From assembly GCA_040360365.1 (NCBI GenBank), contig CP136412.1: a stretch of DNA of 64,000 bases; one strand, given 5' to 3'. The notes below the pieces were generated by a model. That model saw only the letters and a list, made by a program, of their open reading frames with translations. It ran no database searches and had not been told where the DNA came from. Made by a program: the position numbers and the translations under genes. Below, one piece after another: positions 40,161-50,155 of the stretch (position 1 is its first letter; the number at the start of each line of letters is the position of its first letter). The DNA is from Arcanobacterium_A hippocoleae_A (GTDB lineage Bacteria; Actinomycetota; Actinomycetes; Actinomycetales; Actinomycetaceae).

Positions 40161-41583
40161 TTACGAAATTTTCCAGCTTGCCCCATCTTTTGCATCTTCG
40201 ACGCTAATTCCGGCAGCAATCAGTGCGTCGCGTAATGCGTCGGCACGCGACCAGTCTTTATCGGCGCGAGCTTGTGCACGTTCCTGCAAAATTCCTTGCA
40301 CCAGCGAATCGAGTGCTTGATGTAATCTCCCGGAGCCGTCGGCGCCCTTGCGCCACACGGGTGAGAGCGGGTCTAGCCCAAGAACGTCGAGCATTGCCCG
40401 CACAAGCAGCTGTTCACGGCGAATCTGAACTGCATCTTTCGCTGCAATCGCGCAGTTACCGCGTTTTACATGTTCATGGATTACGGCAAGAGCTGCGGAA
40501 ACGTTCAGGTCGTCGTCGAGGGCAGCGCTAAATTCGTTTGGATAATCGCCGGCGGTAAGTGCAGCAACTTCCGCTAGCGGCACTTCGCCGGCTATGCCGA
40601 CGGCCCGCTCCGCAAAACCGTTTAAACGCTCCCACACGGCTCCTGCTTCGGCAAGGGTCGTTTCAGAATAGGCGACGGTGGAACGGTAATGTACCGTGCC
40701 GAGCGCGAGCCGCACGAGTACGGCCGGATGTTCTTGCAAAATATTTTCGACGGTAAGCGAGTTCCCTAATGATTTGCTCATTTTTTCGCCGTCGATAGTG
40801 ACCCAGGCGTTATGCATCCAGTATTGTGCAAAACCGTATCCGGCTGCATGTGATTGGGCTTGTTCGTTTTCGTGATGCGGGAAACGCAAATCAATCCCGC
40901 CGCCGTGAATATCGAAACTTTCGCCAAGATACCGTGAACTCATTGCTGAACATTCAAGATGCCAACCTGGGCGGCCGCGCCCCACGGAGTGTCCCAGCTT
41001 GCCGTTGCCGGTTCGGTTGGTTTTGCTGCTTTCCATAATGCAAAATCTTGCGGGGAACGCTTATCTGGTTCGGAGTCGGACCCGTCGGTGTGTAAATCTG
41101 AAAGCGACTGGCGGGTGAGCGAACCGTAGTCCGGGAGTGAAGCGACGTCGAAATATACATTCCCTGCTGAGCCGACATATGCGTGCCCGGCGTCGAGAAT
41201 CTTTTGGATTAGCTCAATCATTTGCGGGATATGCCCGGTAGCGCGCGGTTCGTAAGTCGGGCGGAGCACTCCGAGAGCTTCATAGGCGGCAGCGAATTCC
41301 TGCTCAAAACGGTACGCCCAAGCCCACCAGGGGAGTTAGCTTCCGCGGACTTGTTTAAGATTTTGTCGTCAATATCGGTGACATTGCGGACCATCGTGAC
41401 TTCGTATCCGCAGCGTTTCAGCCAGCGGACGAGCACATCAAAAGCGAGTGCTGAGCGCATATGCCCGATATGCGGTGCTCCCTGTACGGTAGCTCCGCAG
41501 AGATAGATTCCAACTTTGCCTGGCTGCAGCGGATGAAATTCGCGCAAGGAGCGCGCGGCTGAATCATAGATGCGTAAACTCAC
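40161..41583 (-). CDS. cysS: Cysteinyl-tRNA synthetase (two frameshifts)
   Basis: About 474 residues after repair. Motifs: zinc/substrate YLCGATVQGAPHIGHMRSAL (the HIGH box is HIGH), VTDIDDKILNKSAEAN, GWHLECSAMSSRYLG, FDIHGGGIDLRFPHHENEQA, KMSKSLGN, and the DALR-type C-terminal helices. Breaks: a missing base at gggg 41330-41333 (restores WWAWAYRFEQEFAAAYEALG) and at cccc 40980-40983 (restores TPWGRGRPGWHLECSAM). Charges tRNA-Cys; essential, so a doubly broken gene is implausible in a living cell unless another copy exists. Same strand as rlmB downstream. Confidence 0.95.
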
Positions 41584-41701
41584 AGCTCTAGCCTACCAAT
41601 TAAGTTCCGGAAACTCACAGCTTATGTTGTGTAAGTTTGCGGGGATTGAGGGTATGCGGATTTGCAGGGTTGGGGTTGGGTTCGTGCGTTGAATTGTATG
41701 C

Positions 41702-41940
41702 GGTTGCGTAAGCGGCGGAGGGATTTTTGCGGGTTTGCGTAAGTGGCGGCAAAATCGCTGCGGCCTTACGTAACTGCGGGCGAAATGCACGGTTTTGGTT
41801 CCCGACGGCTATCCCGTCGTTCTGGTAAGTCTGTGACCTGCAGGAACTCAAGCGCTTTCGACGGCGGAAATTCCAGCCGAAGTTTTCGGCACCAGTTACG
41901 TAATGAAAATGTGTTTTTGCCGCCAGTTATCCAAGGTGAA
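41702..41940 (+). repeat. Dispersed element, copy G (left flank of ABC cassette)
   Basis: Forward units, then a type-I core (CCCGACGGCTATCCCGTCGTT and following), then inverted units. About 41730-41884 is nearly identical to 44211-44362 in the same direction. Confidence 0.92.
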
Positions 41941-41989
41941 TCGTCGGTTTATATGGGTAAACAAGTTTATTATTAACTTGCTAAGAGAC

Positions 41990-43198
41990 TTATTGCCGTC
42001 CTAAGAGATATTGCAGAATCCGTTTTCGTCGGTGAAACAACAGTGTTTGTGCAGTTTTTAATCCGCCGAAAAGTAATAGCGGTCCAAGTAATATGCCAAG
42101 TTTGAACATGCTGGATATGTCGTAAATTACGGCTAAAAATGCAAGCGTCGACGGTGGAAGTGAAATAGTGAATAACGTCAAGAACTGAATTGCCATTACG
42201 CGAAGATGATTTTCTTCCCGGCGCATTATTGGGTGCAACTGCCCGATTCGATACGGTATCAACACTGAGATTACCAGGGTGAAAGTCACCGACCAGCCAA
42301 GAGTAAAAAGTGCGATTCCGAGTGTTTCTGCCCAGGAATCTGGGGAAATAAAAATTGCAGTTCCGGTTATTAAACTTCCGAGCAGGATTGACGGGAGAAT
42401 TATTCCGAATCTTCCAAACGAATCCGGGCTGCCGTATGCGAGGTTAATCCAGAAGCTTCCGCCATGGATTGCGACCGTATTTTCGGCGAGAATCCCGCAG
42501 ACGATACACCCGCTAACGGTAATGATAGTTGCGTTAATCTCCGGTGAAATTCCGGTGGAGTTTCGGGCGATGGCGCTTAAACTGAAAGTAAAAATGATAA
42601 CGCACAAGGCAATAGCTGCGTTGATGAAAAATGTGCGGGAAATCAGGAGCTGCGAAAAACTCCAGATTACTGTTTCTGTGCGTGCCGTCGTGCAAAGTTT
42701 CCGGTTTGCGAAAAATTTTCTTACACCCCAACCGGGATTGCGATTAGGGCGGCATAGCTGAAAACAACACCAGGCAAGCAGTGCGGTAATGCTGACGGCA
42801 AGAAGTCCGGTTAATCCTCGGATTCCAAGGAAAATCCAGAGCGGGATAGCGAAAACTAATGATTCAAGGCTGAAAAATGCAGTAGAACTTGCCAAAATAA
42901 ATGCGCGGAAGCGGGAGATGCCGAGCCGGCACAGTGTGTGGCGATTAACTGGCTGCCGAGAATTAGTTCCTATCCCAAGCAGTCCTGCAATTATGATAAC
43001 TATGCCGGAACGTATGGTCGACGGAAAATGGAGAGTTAATAGCGCAAGCTTTTGGGAGAGAAAAATAAGTACTAATTCCAGGCAGGTAAGCAAAAGGATG
43101 CTGGAGGGCTGCGTTAGTGTTTCGACGGATGCAATCCAGCGGATTGCCACAGATTCGCGAAATTGTGTGAAGCTCTGATGTGATTTAGGCGGATTCAT
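41990..43198 (-). CDS. ABC transporter permease
   Basis: 402 residues, about ten hydrophobic helices, no extracellular substrate-binding or peptidase domain. General pattern of bacterial ABC-2-like exporter permeases; no closer family recognised. Its ATG overlaps the ATPase stop by 14 nt, so both are translated from one message. No frameshift. Sits between two near-identical repeats together with the ATPase and a divergent small peptide gene. Confidence 0.75.
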   Translation of the reverse strand: MNPPKSHQSFTQFRESVAIRWIASVETLTQPSSILLLTCLELVLIFLSQKLALLTLHFPSTIRSGIVIIIAGLLGIGTNSRQPVNRHTLCRLGISRFRAFILASSTAFFSLESLVFAIPLWIFLGIRGLTGLLAVSITALLAWCCFQLCRPNRNPGWGVRKFFANRKLCTTARTETVIWSFSQLLISRTFFINAAIALCVIIFTFSLSAIARNSTGISPEINATIITVSGCIVCGILAENTVAIHGGSFWINLAYGSPDSFGRFGIILPSILLGSLITGTAIFISPDSWAETLGIALFTLGWSVTFTLVISVLIPYRIGQLHPIMRREENHLRVMAIQFLTLFTISLPPSTLAFLAVIYDISSMFKLGILLGPLLLFGGLKTAQTLLFHRRKRILQYLLGRQ

Positions 43199-43888
43199 GT
43201 AGAATCCTTAGAATGTCGGTGTAAGTAAAGTTTTCTGCAGCAGATAAAGCAGCTGCTATCTTCCCATGTGCCATCACTATTACGTGTGAACATTCGTCGG
43301 CTACGAAACGAATATCGTGCGATGAGCAAAGGATAATTCCGCCGTCGTTGCAGTAGTTGTGCCATCTTTTTGTGATTCGCTCTGCTGCGAGCGGGTCTAT
43401 TGCCTCAAGCGGTTCGTCAAGGATTTGGGCGCGGGTGGAAGCCATCATTGCAGCTCCAATCGCGGTACGTTTTCGGTTCCCAGTTGAATAGGCGGAAATT
43501 GGTTTTGTGCCGCGCGGTAAATCCACGATTTGTGCAATTTCCTTTGCTTGTGATTTTGCTTCCGAAGCAGACAATCCGCGCATTATCCCGACATGTTGGA
43601 GAAAACGTAAACCAGTGGCAGCTTCGACAAGCTCTGGAATTTCTGGAACACAGCCCAACAGTGCGCCTGCTGCGGGTGTGCCGATTGGAATATTGTTTAT
43701 TACGGCTGTTCCGGACGTTGGCTCAAGCAAGCCGCAAAGAATATTAAGCAGAGTTGATTTACCTGCGCCATTTGCTCCGACGATACCCGCCAACGAGCCA
43801 GGGGGATGTCGAACATGATGTTTTGCAGTGCTGTAAATGCGCCAAAAGTTTTTGAAATAGATTTTACCGCAAGTGTAGAAGGATCCAT
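43185..43888 (-). CDS. ABC transporter ATP-binding protein (one frameshift)
   Basis: About 235 residues. LAVKSISKTFGAFTALQNIM, Walker A GANGAGKST, a degenerate signature YSTGNRKRTAIGAAMM (LSGGQ expected), Walker B/D-loop RAQILDEPLEAIDP, and switch His in CSSHDIRFV. Adding one base to ggggg 43801-43805 restores FDIPPGSLAGIVGANG. No Shine-Dalgarno before the ATG; TACACT on the minus strand lies 7 nt upstream, so a leaderless message is likely. Energises the permease encoded next. Confidence 0.87.
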
Positions 43889-43895
43889 ATTGGCA

Positions 43896-43901
43896 AGTGT
43901 A
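43896..43901 (-). promoter_or_regulatory. -10 element of the ABC operon (leaderless)
   Basis: Minus-strand TACACT followed by TGCCAAT and then ATG: the TANNNT-to-start spacing typical of actinobacterial leaderless promoters. Confidence 0.55.
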
Positions 43902-43961
43902 TTCGTATTTGCCTATCACCTTAAATGTAACGTATCGGTTAGATATATAGGGAGTGATGGT

Positions 43962-44033
43962 ATGGGAGCTGCAGCGGCTGGTGTGGTGGTATTTCTGGTA
44001 GCGTTTTTCGGATTCCCGGGTAAAGCATACTAA
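43962..44033 (+). CDS. Candidate 23-residue hydrophobic peptide
   Basis: ATG at 43962 with AGGGAG seven nt upstream, stop TAA at 44031, then a hairpin terminator at 44061. The peptide begins MGAAAAGVVVFLVAFFG and ends FPGKAY: almost wholly hydrophobic with one late lysine. It is divergent from the ABC operon across a 73-bp gap and shares the region between the two flanking repeats with it. It could be an exported signalling or antimicrobial peptide, a small membrane regulator, or chance. Gene status is inferred from ribosome site plus terminator. Confidence 0.45.
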   Translation: MGAAAAGVVVFLVAFFGFPGKAY

Positions 44034-44060
44034 GAATACTTTAACATCTGGAACTATCGG

Positions 44061-44088
44061 AAGGGTGAATCTATATTGATTCGCCCTT
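44061..44088 (+). terminator. Terminator after the small peptide gene
   Basis: Arms AAGGGTGAATC and GATTCGCCCTT (one G-T type mismatch), 6-nt loop, followed by CTTGT; a modest intrinsic terminator 28 nt after the stop codon. Confidence 0.6.
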
Positions 44089-44210
44089 CTTGTACGTAAT
44101 AAATAAAAGTACAATGCTTATAAATCGTTAGAAATCTGGCTAAAGTGTTTGATAATAAGAGAAACAATTTTAAAACGAAAGAATAGAGAAAAGACAATTC
44201 CGCGGGTGCT

Positions 44211-44412
44211 GCGGGTTTACGTAAGTGGCGAATCGCTGCGGCCTTACGTAACTGCGGGCGAAATGCACGGTTTTGGTTCCCGACGGCTATCCCGTCGTTC
44301 TGGTAAGTCTGTGACCTGCAGGAAATCAAGCGCTTTCGACGGCGGAAATTCCAGCCGAAGTTCTTGCCATCAGGTACGTAAAAAATTAAGTTCCTGCCAT
44401 TAGATACATAAT
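44211..44412 (+). repeat. Dispersed element, copy H (right flank of ABC cassette)
   Basis: Near-identical to copy G over about 150 bp, apart from a 6-bp loss in one forward unit and a few substitutions. Ends in inverted units GCCATCAGGTACGTAA and GCCATTAGATACATAA. From 44413 to 44924 I see no gene. Confidence 0.92.
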
Positions 44413-44924
44413 GTAAATGTTTTCCGTCGTCATTATCTTTTTCGTAAAATGTGTTCGCGATAGTTTTGGCGGTTAAGCAGCATGATTTGGTCGGGAAACC
44501 TGAAAACTGCCGCTTTTTCCTATTGTGCCAGCGGAAAATATAAATTTAAACAACTGTTTTTAGTCACTAACCCGAAAAGACAGCCATGAAGTCCGGATAT
44601 GATGAGCCGGTGAGAAGCGGACTAAAATGGTAAAGAGTTATGAAGTTAAGCCAGCACCTTTCTACACCTCTGCACCTCTACGCCCCTGCGCCAGAAACTG
44701 CTGCTGAACCGGAATGTCAGCCAGACTGAAACAAAGACAAAGTTAGCATCTTGGAAAATGTCGGGTGTTTCGCATAGTTTACATATTTCGCGGCGCATAC
44801 AAGTTGCATTCTGTGCACGGTTCGCGCGATACATATAATTCCCGTAGCGCACAGTTTGTATAATTTACATAACGCATATTTCGTGCAGATTGCGGAAACG
44901 GATCGTGGAAACAGATTATGGAAG

Positions 44925-45763
44925 ATGATGAAAGAAAAAATTTTTCAGCTGTTTAATTATCAGCCGTCGCCAGAGTTGACGGTAAATCTTGAGCAGGTGC
45001 TTGCGAAGTGCTTAGAGCATAACAAAGTGTTTAATGCGAAGAACGCAGCCGAACAGTATTCTCTTGATTCTTACCAGGCTGATTTTCTGAACCGTTTTGC
45101 ATGTAATAGTGCGGCAATCGAAGGGTCGACTTTGTCTGTGCAGGATACGCAGCTTGTTATTGAGGGGAATTTATTCCCAAGGATAACAAAGAGCTGTCGG
45201 ATATGTTTGCTGTGCGCGGAGTGTTTGAAGGGTATGAGTACGGTTTAGCGCAAATAGCTTCTATGCGGTCTTTGAGTGAAGAATTTATAAAAGACATTCA
45301 TGAGCGGACGGCTCTCGATTGCCAGCCGTATGCGCGGGGCAGTTATCGTAATTCGGCTGTGCTGATTGCGGGGGCGCCGGTTTCACCTGCTGATCCGCTG
45401 CACATACGGGATTTGATGGCGGATTTGGTTCACGCATACCGTAATTCGCGCCAAAATAAAATAGTTCGTGCCTGCGTGTTTCATATTTTGTTTGAGAATA
45501 TCCACCCATTTATCGACGGAAATGGTCGTACTGGGAGGACGATTCTCAACTTAATGCTGCGTGATATGGGTGTTCCGCCAGCGGCGTTAAAAGATGCGGA
45601 TCGGAGAAAGTATCTTTCGATGCTTGCGCAGGGTCAGCTTCAGTTAAATCCGGACCCGTTTGTCGAGTTCGTAATTAGTGCAATTGAGAGTGAACTTTCG
45701 CTTCGTGAAGAATTGATTATAAAAACTCGAATTGCAGTCGGTGACGCTGCGCAGTGTCAGTAA
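44925..45763 (+). CDS. Fic-domain AMP-transferase with inhibitory helix (one frameshift)
   Basis: About 279 residues. The N-terminal region carries the inhibitory motif SAAIEG in RFACNSAAIEGSTLS (class II Fic arrangement, S/T-x3-E-G/N). The core motif HPFIDGNGRTGR has the catalytic His and the phosphate-binding loop. Adding one base at ccc 45176-45178 restores FPKDNKELSDMFAVRGVF between the two halves. Fic enzymes usually AMPylate Tyr/Thr/Ser hydroxyls of target proteins; the target here is unknown. Start at ATG 44925 (or 44928), behind GGAAG. No partner antitoxin gene nearby; self-inhibition is built in. Confidence 0.88.
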
Positions 45764-45896
45764 TCTTTGCGGCGTCAGTGATTTGTGTGTTTGCGGTGTT
45801 GTGTGGTGCCGGTGCGAATAGTGCGTGTGGGGCGGTGTTGTGTGCGTGCAGTTGTGTGAACAATGTTGTATACGGCGGTTTAGCTCTGCCGGCGAG

Positions 45897-46022
45897 TGAT
45901 GGTGCAGGCAGCGCGGTGTAAATAGTCCGGTGTAAATAGTCCGGTGTAAACAGTGTGGTGCAGGCAGCGCGGTGTGAATAATGCGGTGTGAACAGCGCGG
46001 TGTGAACAGCGCGCGTGAACGT
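45897..46022. repeat. Nine-unit 14-bp tandem array
   Basis: Units such as GTCCGGTGTAAATA (45925, 45939), GCGCGGTGTGAATA and GCGCGGTGTGAACA in perfect 14-bp register from 45897 to 46022. Non-coding in all frames as far as I can tell. In the spacer between fic and the UMF1 transporter. Confidence 0.9.
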
Positions 46023-46187
46023 GAACGCGCCGGGAATGTATCTGCTGACTCGGCCGGGGCAGACGAGAACGAATTTGCCGAACCGGCGGGAAACTTAAAT
46101 TTGCAGGATTGAATAGTGTTCACTTCCACGTAACTTAAAAGTAACCTTTTTCTGAAAATGTGACGGATACGCGCTACCGTTAGAGCT

Positions 46188-47738
46188 ATGAGCGAACACA
46201 CTAAGCCGACTGACAATAGCGGACACAGCAACTTAAGCAACTTAAACGCACGCGGAAATCAAAGCAGCCAAAGCACTCAAAGCAGCCAGAGCAGCCAGAG
46301 CTTACGCAGCAATCAGGGCACGCAAAATCCGGATATCAACCCCACCCCGGTAATCCCGGTCCCTGGCGACTATGTTCCGACGGCAGCCGCATTGCAGCCG
46401 GAGGAGGCAAATGCCGGGGCGCGTGTTTTTAGCGAGCGTGTCTTTTTAGTAAGCGTGTCTGGTATTGGGGGCTTTGGGATTGGGCGTCGGCAGCGTTTAA
46501 TGCTGTTGTTACGACTTTTGTTTTCAGCGTTTATTTGACTAACGAGAATCTTTTCGGTGCGGAAGCGAATTCGTGGCTGGGCTATGTGCTTGCGATTGCG
46601 GGGATGGTGATTGCGGTTGTTGCGCCGGCGCTTGGGCAGAGCGTGGATCGTTCCGGGAAGTCTGCTTCGGTGCTTACTTTTACCACGCTGCTGACGGTCG
46701 CGGTTACGGCTGGTTTGTTTTTGTTACTCCGGGGCGTAATGGGCTGTTGCTTGGTTTGTTCCTGCTTGCGGCAGGGAATGTGCTTTTGAGACCGGTTCGG
46801 TGATTTATAATGCGATGATTAATGATATTTCTTCGCCGTCGAATGTGGGGAAGGTTTCTGGTTTCGGCTGGGGGCTGGGCTATGTGGGCGGAATCGTGCT
46901 GTTGCTGATTTTGTTTGTTGGTTTTATTAGTCCGGAGGTTGGCTGGTTTGGTGTTACCAGCGCGAATGGTTTGAATGTGCGGGTGGCGATGCTTTTTGCT
47001 GCCGCGTGGCTGTTGGTTTTTCGTTGCCGCTGCTTTTGACGGCGAAGAATAAGCCGCGGCGGGATGATATTCGTGCTGCCGGAATTGTTGGGGCGTATCG
47101 GCAGCTTTTCCGTTCGGTGGCGCGGATTTGGCATGAGGACCGGTCTGTTGTCTGGTTTTTGATTTCTTCGGCGATTTATCGCGACGGGCTTGCGGGGGTG
47201 TTTACTTTTGGTGCGGTGCTTGCTTCTGCTGCTTTCGGGTTTAGTTCGGGTGAAGTGATTATTTTTGGTGTTGCCGCGAATGTGGTTGCGGGTATTGCGA
47301 CGATTCTTTTTGGTGTGATTGATGATATGCATGGCTCGCGGGTGGTGATTATTTTTCGGTGGGCATGATGGTGCTTTTCGGGATGCTTGTGTTTTTCTTC
47401 CATGGCGGGTTGGGGCCGCTTACCGGGAAGCAGGTGTATTGGATTTTTGGGCTTGCGTTGTGTGTGTTTGTTGGTCCGACTCAGTCTGCTTCGCGGACTT
47501 ATCTTGCGCGGATTGCGCCGCAGGGTGAGTCGGCTGAGCTTTTGGTTTGTATGCGACTACTGGGCGGGCGGTTTCGTTCCTTGCGCCGTTTATGTATGCG
47601 AATGCGATTGTGATTGCTGCTGGTGTGACTGGGCAGGCGCATGATGCGGTGGCGCATACTGGGATTTTGGGAATTGTGCTGGTGCTTTTGTTGGGTTTGT
47701 TTGCGTTTATTCCGGTTAAGGCGCAGCCGAAGATGTAG
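46188..47738 (+). CDS. UMF1/Atg22-type MFS transporter (six frameshifts)
   Basis: About 518 residues. Six successive missing bases, all in T runs: 46443-46447, 46718-46722, 46784-46787, 47017-47021, 47352-47356, 47540-47543; frames step 0, 2, 1, 0, 2, 1, 0. Repaired, it reads WYWGLWDWASAAFNAVVTTF, then TNENLFG, then NDISSPSNVGKVSGFGWGLG, and FVGPTQSASRTYLARIAPQ, the hallmark blocks of UMF1 family members. Twelve helices. The N-terminal ~75 residues before the first helix are Ser/Gln/Asn-rich (NQSSQSTQSSQSSQS) and probably disordered. Substrate unknown. Confidence 0.85.
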
Positions 47739-47826
47739 TTCGCCGGTGCGGTTGCGGGTATTGCCGACGGTTTCGTTGAACGTGCCGACGGCATGTTGTA
47801 GGTATCGCCGACGGTATAGCGTGAAA

Positions 47827-47918
47827 GTGCTGTTGAAAGCCGGTTCGAATGTGCAGGCGAATATGCAGCCGGCGGGTACGGTTGCCGGGTGCTGTTGAAA
47901 GCCGGTTCGAATGTGCAG
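47827..47918. repeat. 30-bp direct repeat in spacer
   Basis: GTGCTGTTGAAAGCCGGTTC and the next 10 bases occur at 47827-47856 and 47889-47918 (62 bp apart), preceded by three TGCCGACGG-like blocks. The spacer 47739-48317 holds no gene; a GCAGCAG...CTGCTGC hairpin lies near 48160. Confidence 0.8.
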
Positions 47919-48317
47919 CTCGCCTGAAAGCGCGGCGATATCCGCAACACCCGGCCCTGAAGAAGCAGTCAGCCTCGCAGCACTCTCCCTAAAAAGCGCG
48001 GTGATATCTGATCGCAAGTGCTGCCGGCAAAGTTTGCTGAAAAGCTGCCCGGGTTTTCCGGATTTGATTTTCCGGATTGGGTTTTGCGTGTTTTCTCGCA
48101 GTGCGGCCTTATTTCTTCCGCGCGGATAAATTCGGGTATGCTAATCGGCGGTAATGTGCAGCAGCGGGAGGTTTTCTGCTGCTGCATGATTGTGTTTATT
48201 GTTTTCGGAAGCTGGCAATGTGCAGCAGGCAGCAAACAAGCCGGAAGCACGCAAGCTAGAAGCGCGCAATCCGCAAACAAACCGGAAGCACGCAGCAAAA
48301 AGAGGGAGAAGTAAATT

Positions 48318-49806
48318 TTGAATCGCAGCAGTTCAGGCAGTAATTCGGGCGGAAGCTCATGGAGTAATTCAGGCAGAAGCGCCAACACCAACACCAGTTC
48401 AGGCGCCCAGACTTCGAATACTGGGCTTTCGAACACCCGTACCTCAAACACCAGTTCAAGCGCCCAGACCGCTAACACCCGGATCGCATCCAAAGATACC
48501 CTGGTAATCGGTTTTGCGCTTTTTGCAATGTTTTTCGGAGCCGGAAATCTGATTTTCCCGGTGATGGTTGGCGCTGACGCCGGTTCAAACGTCGTGATTG
48601 TAACTGTCGGGCTGCTGCTGACGAGCGTCGCGCTGCCGGTGTTGGGGATGATTGTGGCAGCTACCGAGAGTTCGGCGGAGACCGGCAATGGCGGGGTGCC
48701 GGCGCGGATTGGGAAAATTCCGGGTGCTGTTTTTACGCTGGTTGTGTTTCTCGCTACCGGAATGCTGTATGCGGTTCCGCGGGTGGCGACGGTCGCCTAT
48801 GAAATGTCTGCTGCGCCGTTGACTGCCGGGCTGGGTTTGAGTTCCGGCTGGAAGCTTTTCATTTTTACGCTGGTTTTCTTTGCGTTAACAGTGTTTTTGT
48901 GCTTTCTCCATCGAGTGTGGTTGATCGGGTGGGGAAGTATCTTTCACCGGCGCTGCTTGTGTTTCTGGCGTTGTTGGTTTTTGCGGTGGCGTTTAAGATG
49001 CCGAATCTTGCGGATGTGCCGGGTGAGAAGTGGGCGAATGCACCGTTTGTTTCTGGTGTGATTGAGGGATATAACACGATGGATGCGCTCGCGACTTTTG
49101 TGTTTGGGGTGGTGATTGTCCATTCTTTGCAGAAGCTTGGTGCTGATACTCCGGTTCGGCGGGTGCGGGAGATGTCGAAAGTCGGTGTTGTGGCTGGGGT
49201 GTGTCTTGCACTGGTTTATATTGGTTTGACGGTGGTGGGAACTCGGCAGGCAGGTTTGGGTTTTCGGAATGGGGCTGAGCTGCTTGCTGCTGTTTCTGGT
49301 GCGGCGTTTGGTTCTGTGGGGCAGATAATTTTCTCGATAATCACGATTCTGGCGTGTTTAACGACGGCGATTGGTTTGCTTACTGCGTCTACGGAGTATT
49401 ATCAGAAGCTGCTTCCGAGCGGTTCGTATGCGGTGCTGCTTGGGGTGCAGGTGCTGGTTTCGGTGGCGTTGGCGAATTTGGGTTTGAATCAGATTCTTGC
49501 GGTTGTTGGTCCGTTAATGCAGTTTGTGTATCCGGTGGCGATTACGTTGATTGCGTTGGCGTTAGTAGAGCAGGTGCTGCCGTTCCGGCTTGATTTTGCG
49601 TACAAGTTGGGAGCGGCTGCTGCTGCTGCGGTTTCGTTTTTGAAGCGGGCCGGATGGCAGCAGGGAGTGTTTTTGGTTTCATTTCGCCGGTGCTTGATTT
49701 GCTTCCGCTTTCCGGGATTCAGATGGCGTGGACGCTGCCGACTCTTGTGCTGATCGTGGTTGGTGCAGTGTTTGATCTGGCTGCACGGAAACAGGTGCGG
49801 GAGTAG
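48318..49806 (+). CDS. brnQ: Branched-chain amino acid transport protein BrnQ/LivJ type (two frameshifts)
   Basis: About 497 residues with twelve helices. DTLVIGFALFAMFFGAGNLI and FPVMVGADAG form the LIVCS family start; later blocks are GKYLSPALLVFLALLVFA, VIEGYNTMDALATFVFG, ITILACLTTAIGLLTASTEY and SPVLDLLPLSGIQMAW. Missing bases at ttt 48903-48905 and ttttt 49670-49674. Imports Leu/Ile/Val with sodium. A TTG start at 48318 is proposed from AGAGGGAGAAG upstream; the first ~55 residues are an unusual Ser/Asn/Thr/Gly-rich stretch (SSGSNSGGSSWSNSG), so a start closer to DTLVIG remains possible. Confidence 0.85.
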
Positions 49807-49951
49807 AGTGCCGAAGCAGGCATAGAAGCGATCACAGAAGCGGGCACCGGAGCGGGTCCCGAAGCGGGTGCGGGAGTTGGCGCCGGCTTTTGTGCGGATC
49901 TTTTCCGGCGGGGAATATTTTTCGGTGAATGTGCCACGGAGTGTAATTTAG

Positions 49952-49970
49952 TTAACTTTCAATTAACTTT
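49952..49970. promoter_or_regulatory. Direct repeat upstream of pilus operon
   Basis: TTAACTTT at 49952-49959 and 49963-49970, 11 bp apart (one helical turn). This spacing is common for OmpR-type response-regulator sites. About 190 nt before the pilin start. Confidence 0.35.
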
Positions 49971-50094
49971 TGGGTTACAAGCTGTATTTACACAGTTTAC
50001 AGACCCTATTTTTCCTTGAAAATAAGCCATTTTTCAAAATGTGATGTTTGCCATTGTGGGGTTGTAGACTGCCTTTTCAGGGAAAATAATTTGC

Positions 50095-50102
50095 GGGGGG
50101 GG
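50095..50102 (+). promoter_or_regulatory. G8 tract in the leader of the pilus operon
   Basis: Eight consecutive G residues, 53 nt before the pilin start codon. Position and length suit slipped-strand phase variation of transcription or translation. The given length itself may be miscounted. Confidence 0.4.
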
Positions 50103-50155
50103 TAATCTTATCGACGGTAATAGTTTAATATTCACTTTTTTGAAAGGATAGATTC

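Noticed and set aside
46188..47738. Treating the UMF1 gene (and other split genes) as separate small genes or pseudogenes
   Set aside because: All pieces join into one family-typical protein by single-base additions at T runs, and no internal nonsense or missense decay is visible.
47969..48688. 239-residue minus-strand ORF opposite brnQ start
   Set aside because: Shadow of the Ser/Asn-rich low-complexity head of brnQ; Leu/Pro/Glu repeats only, no ribosome site.
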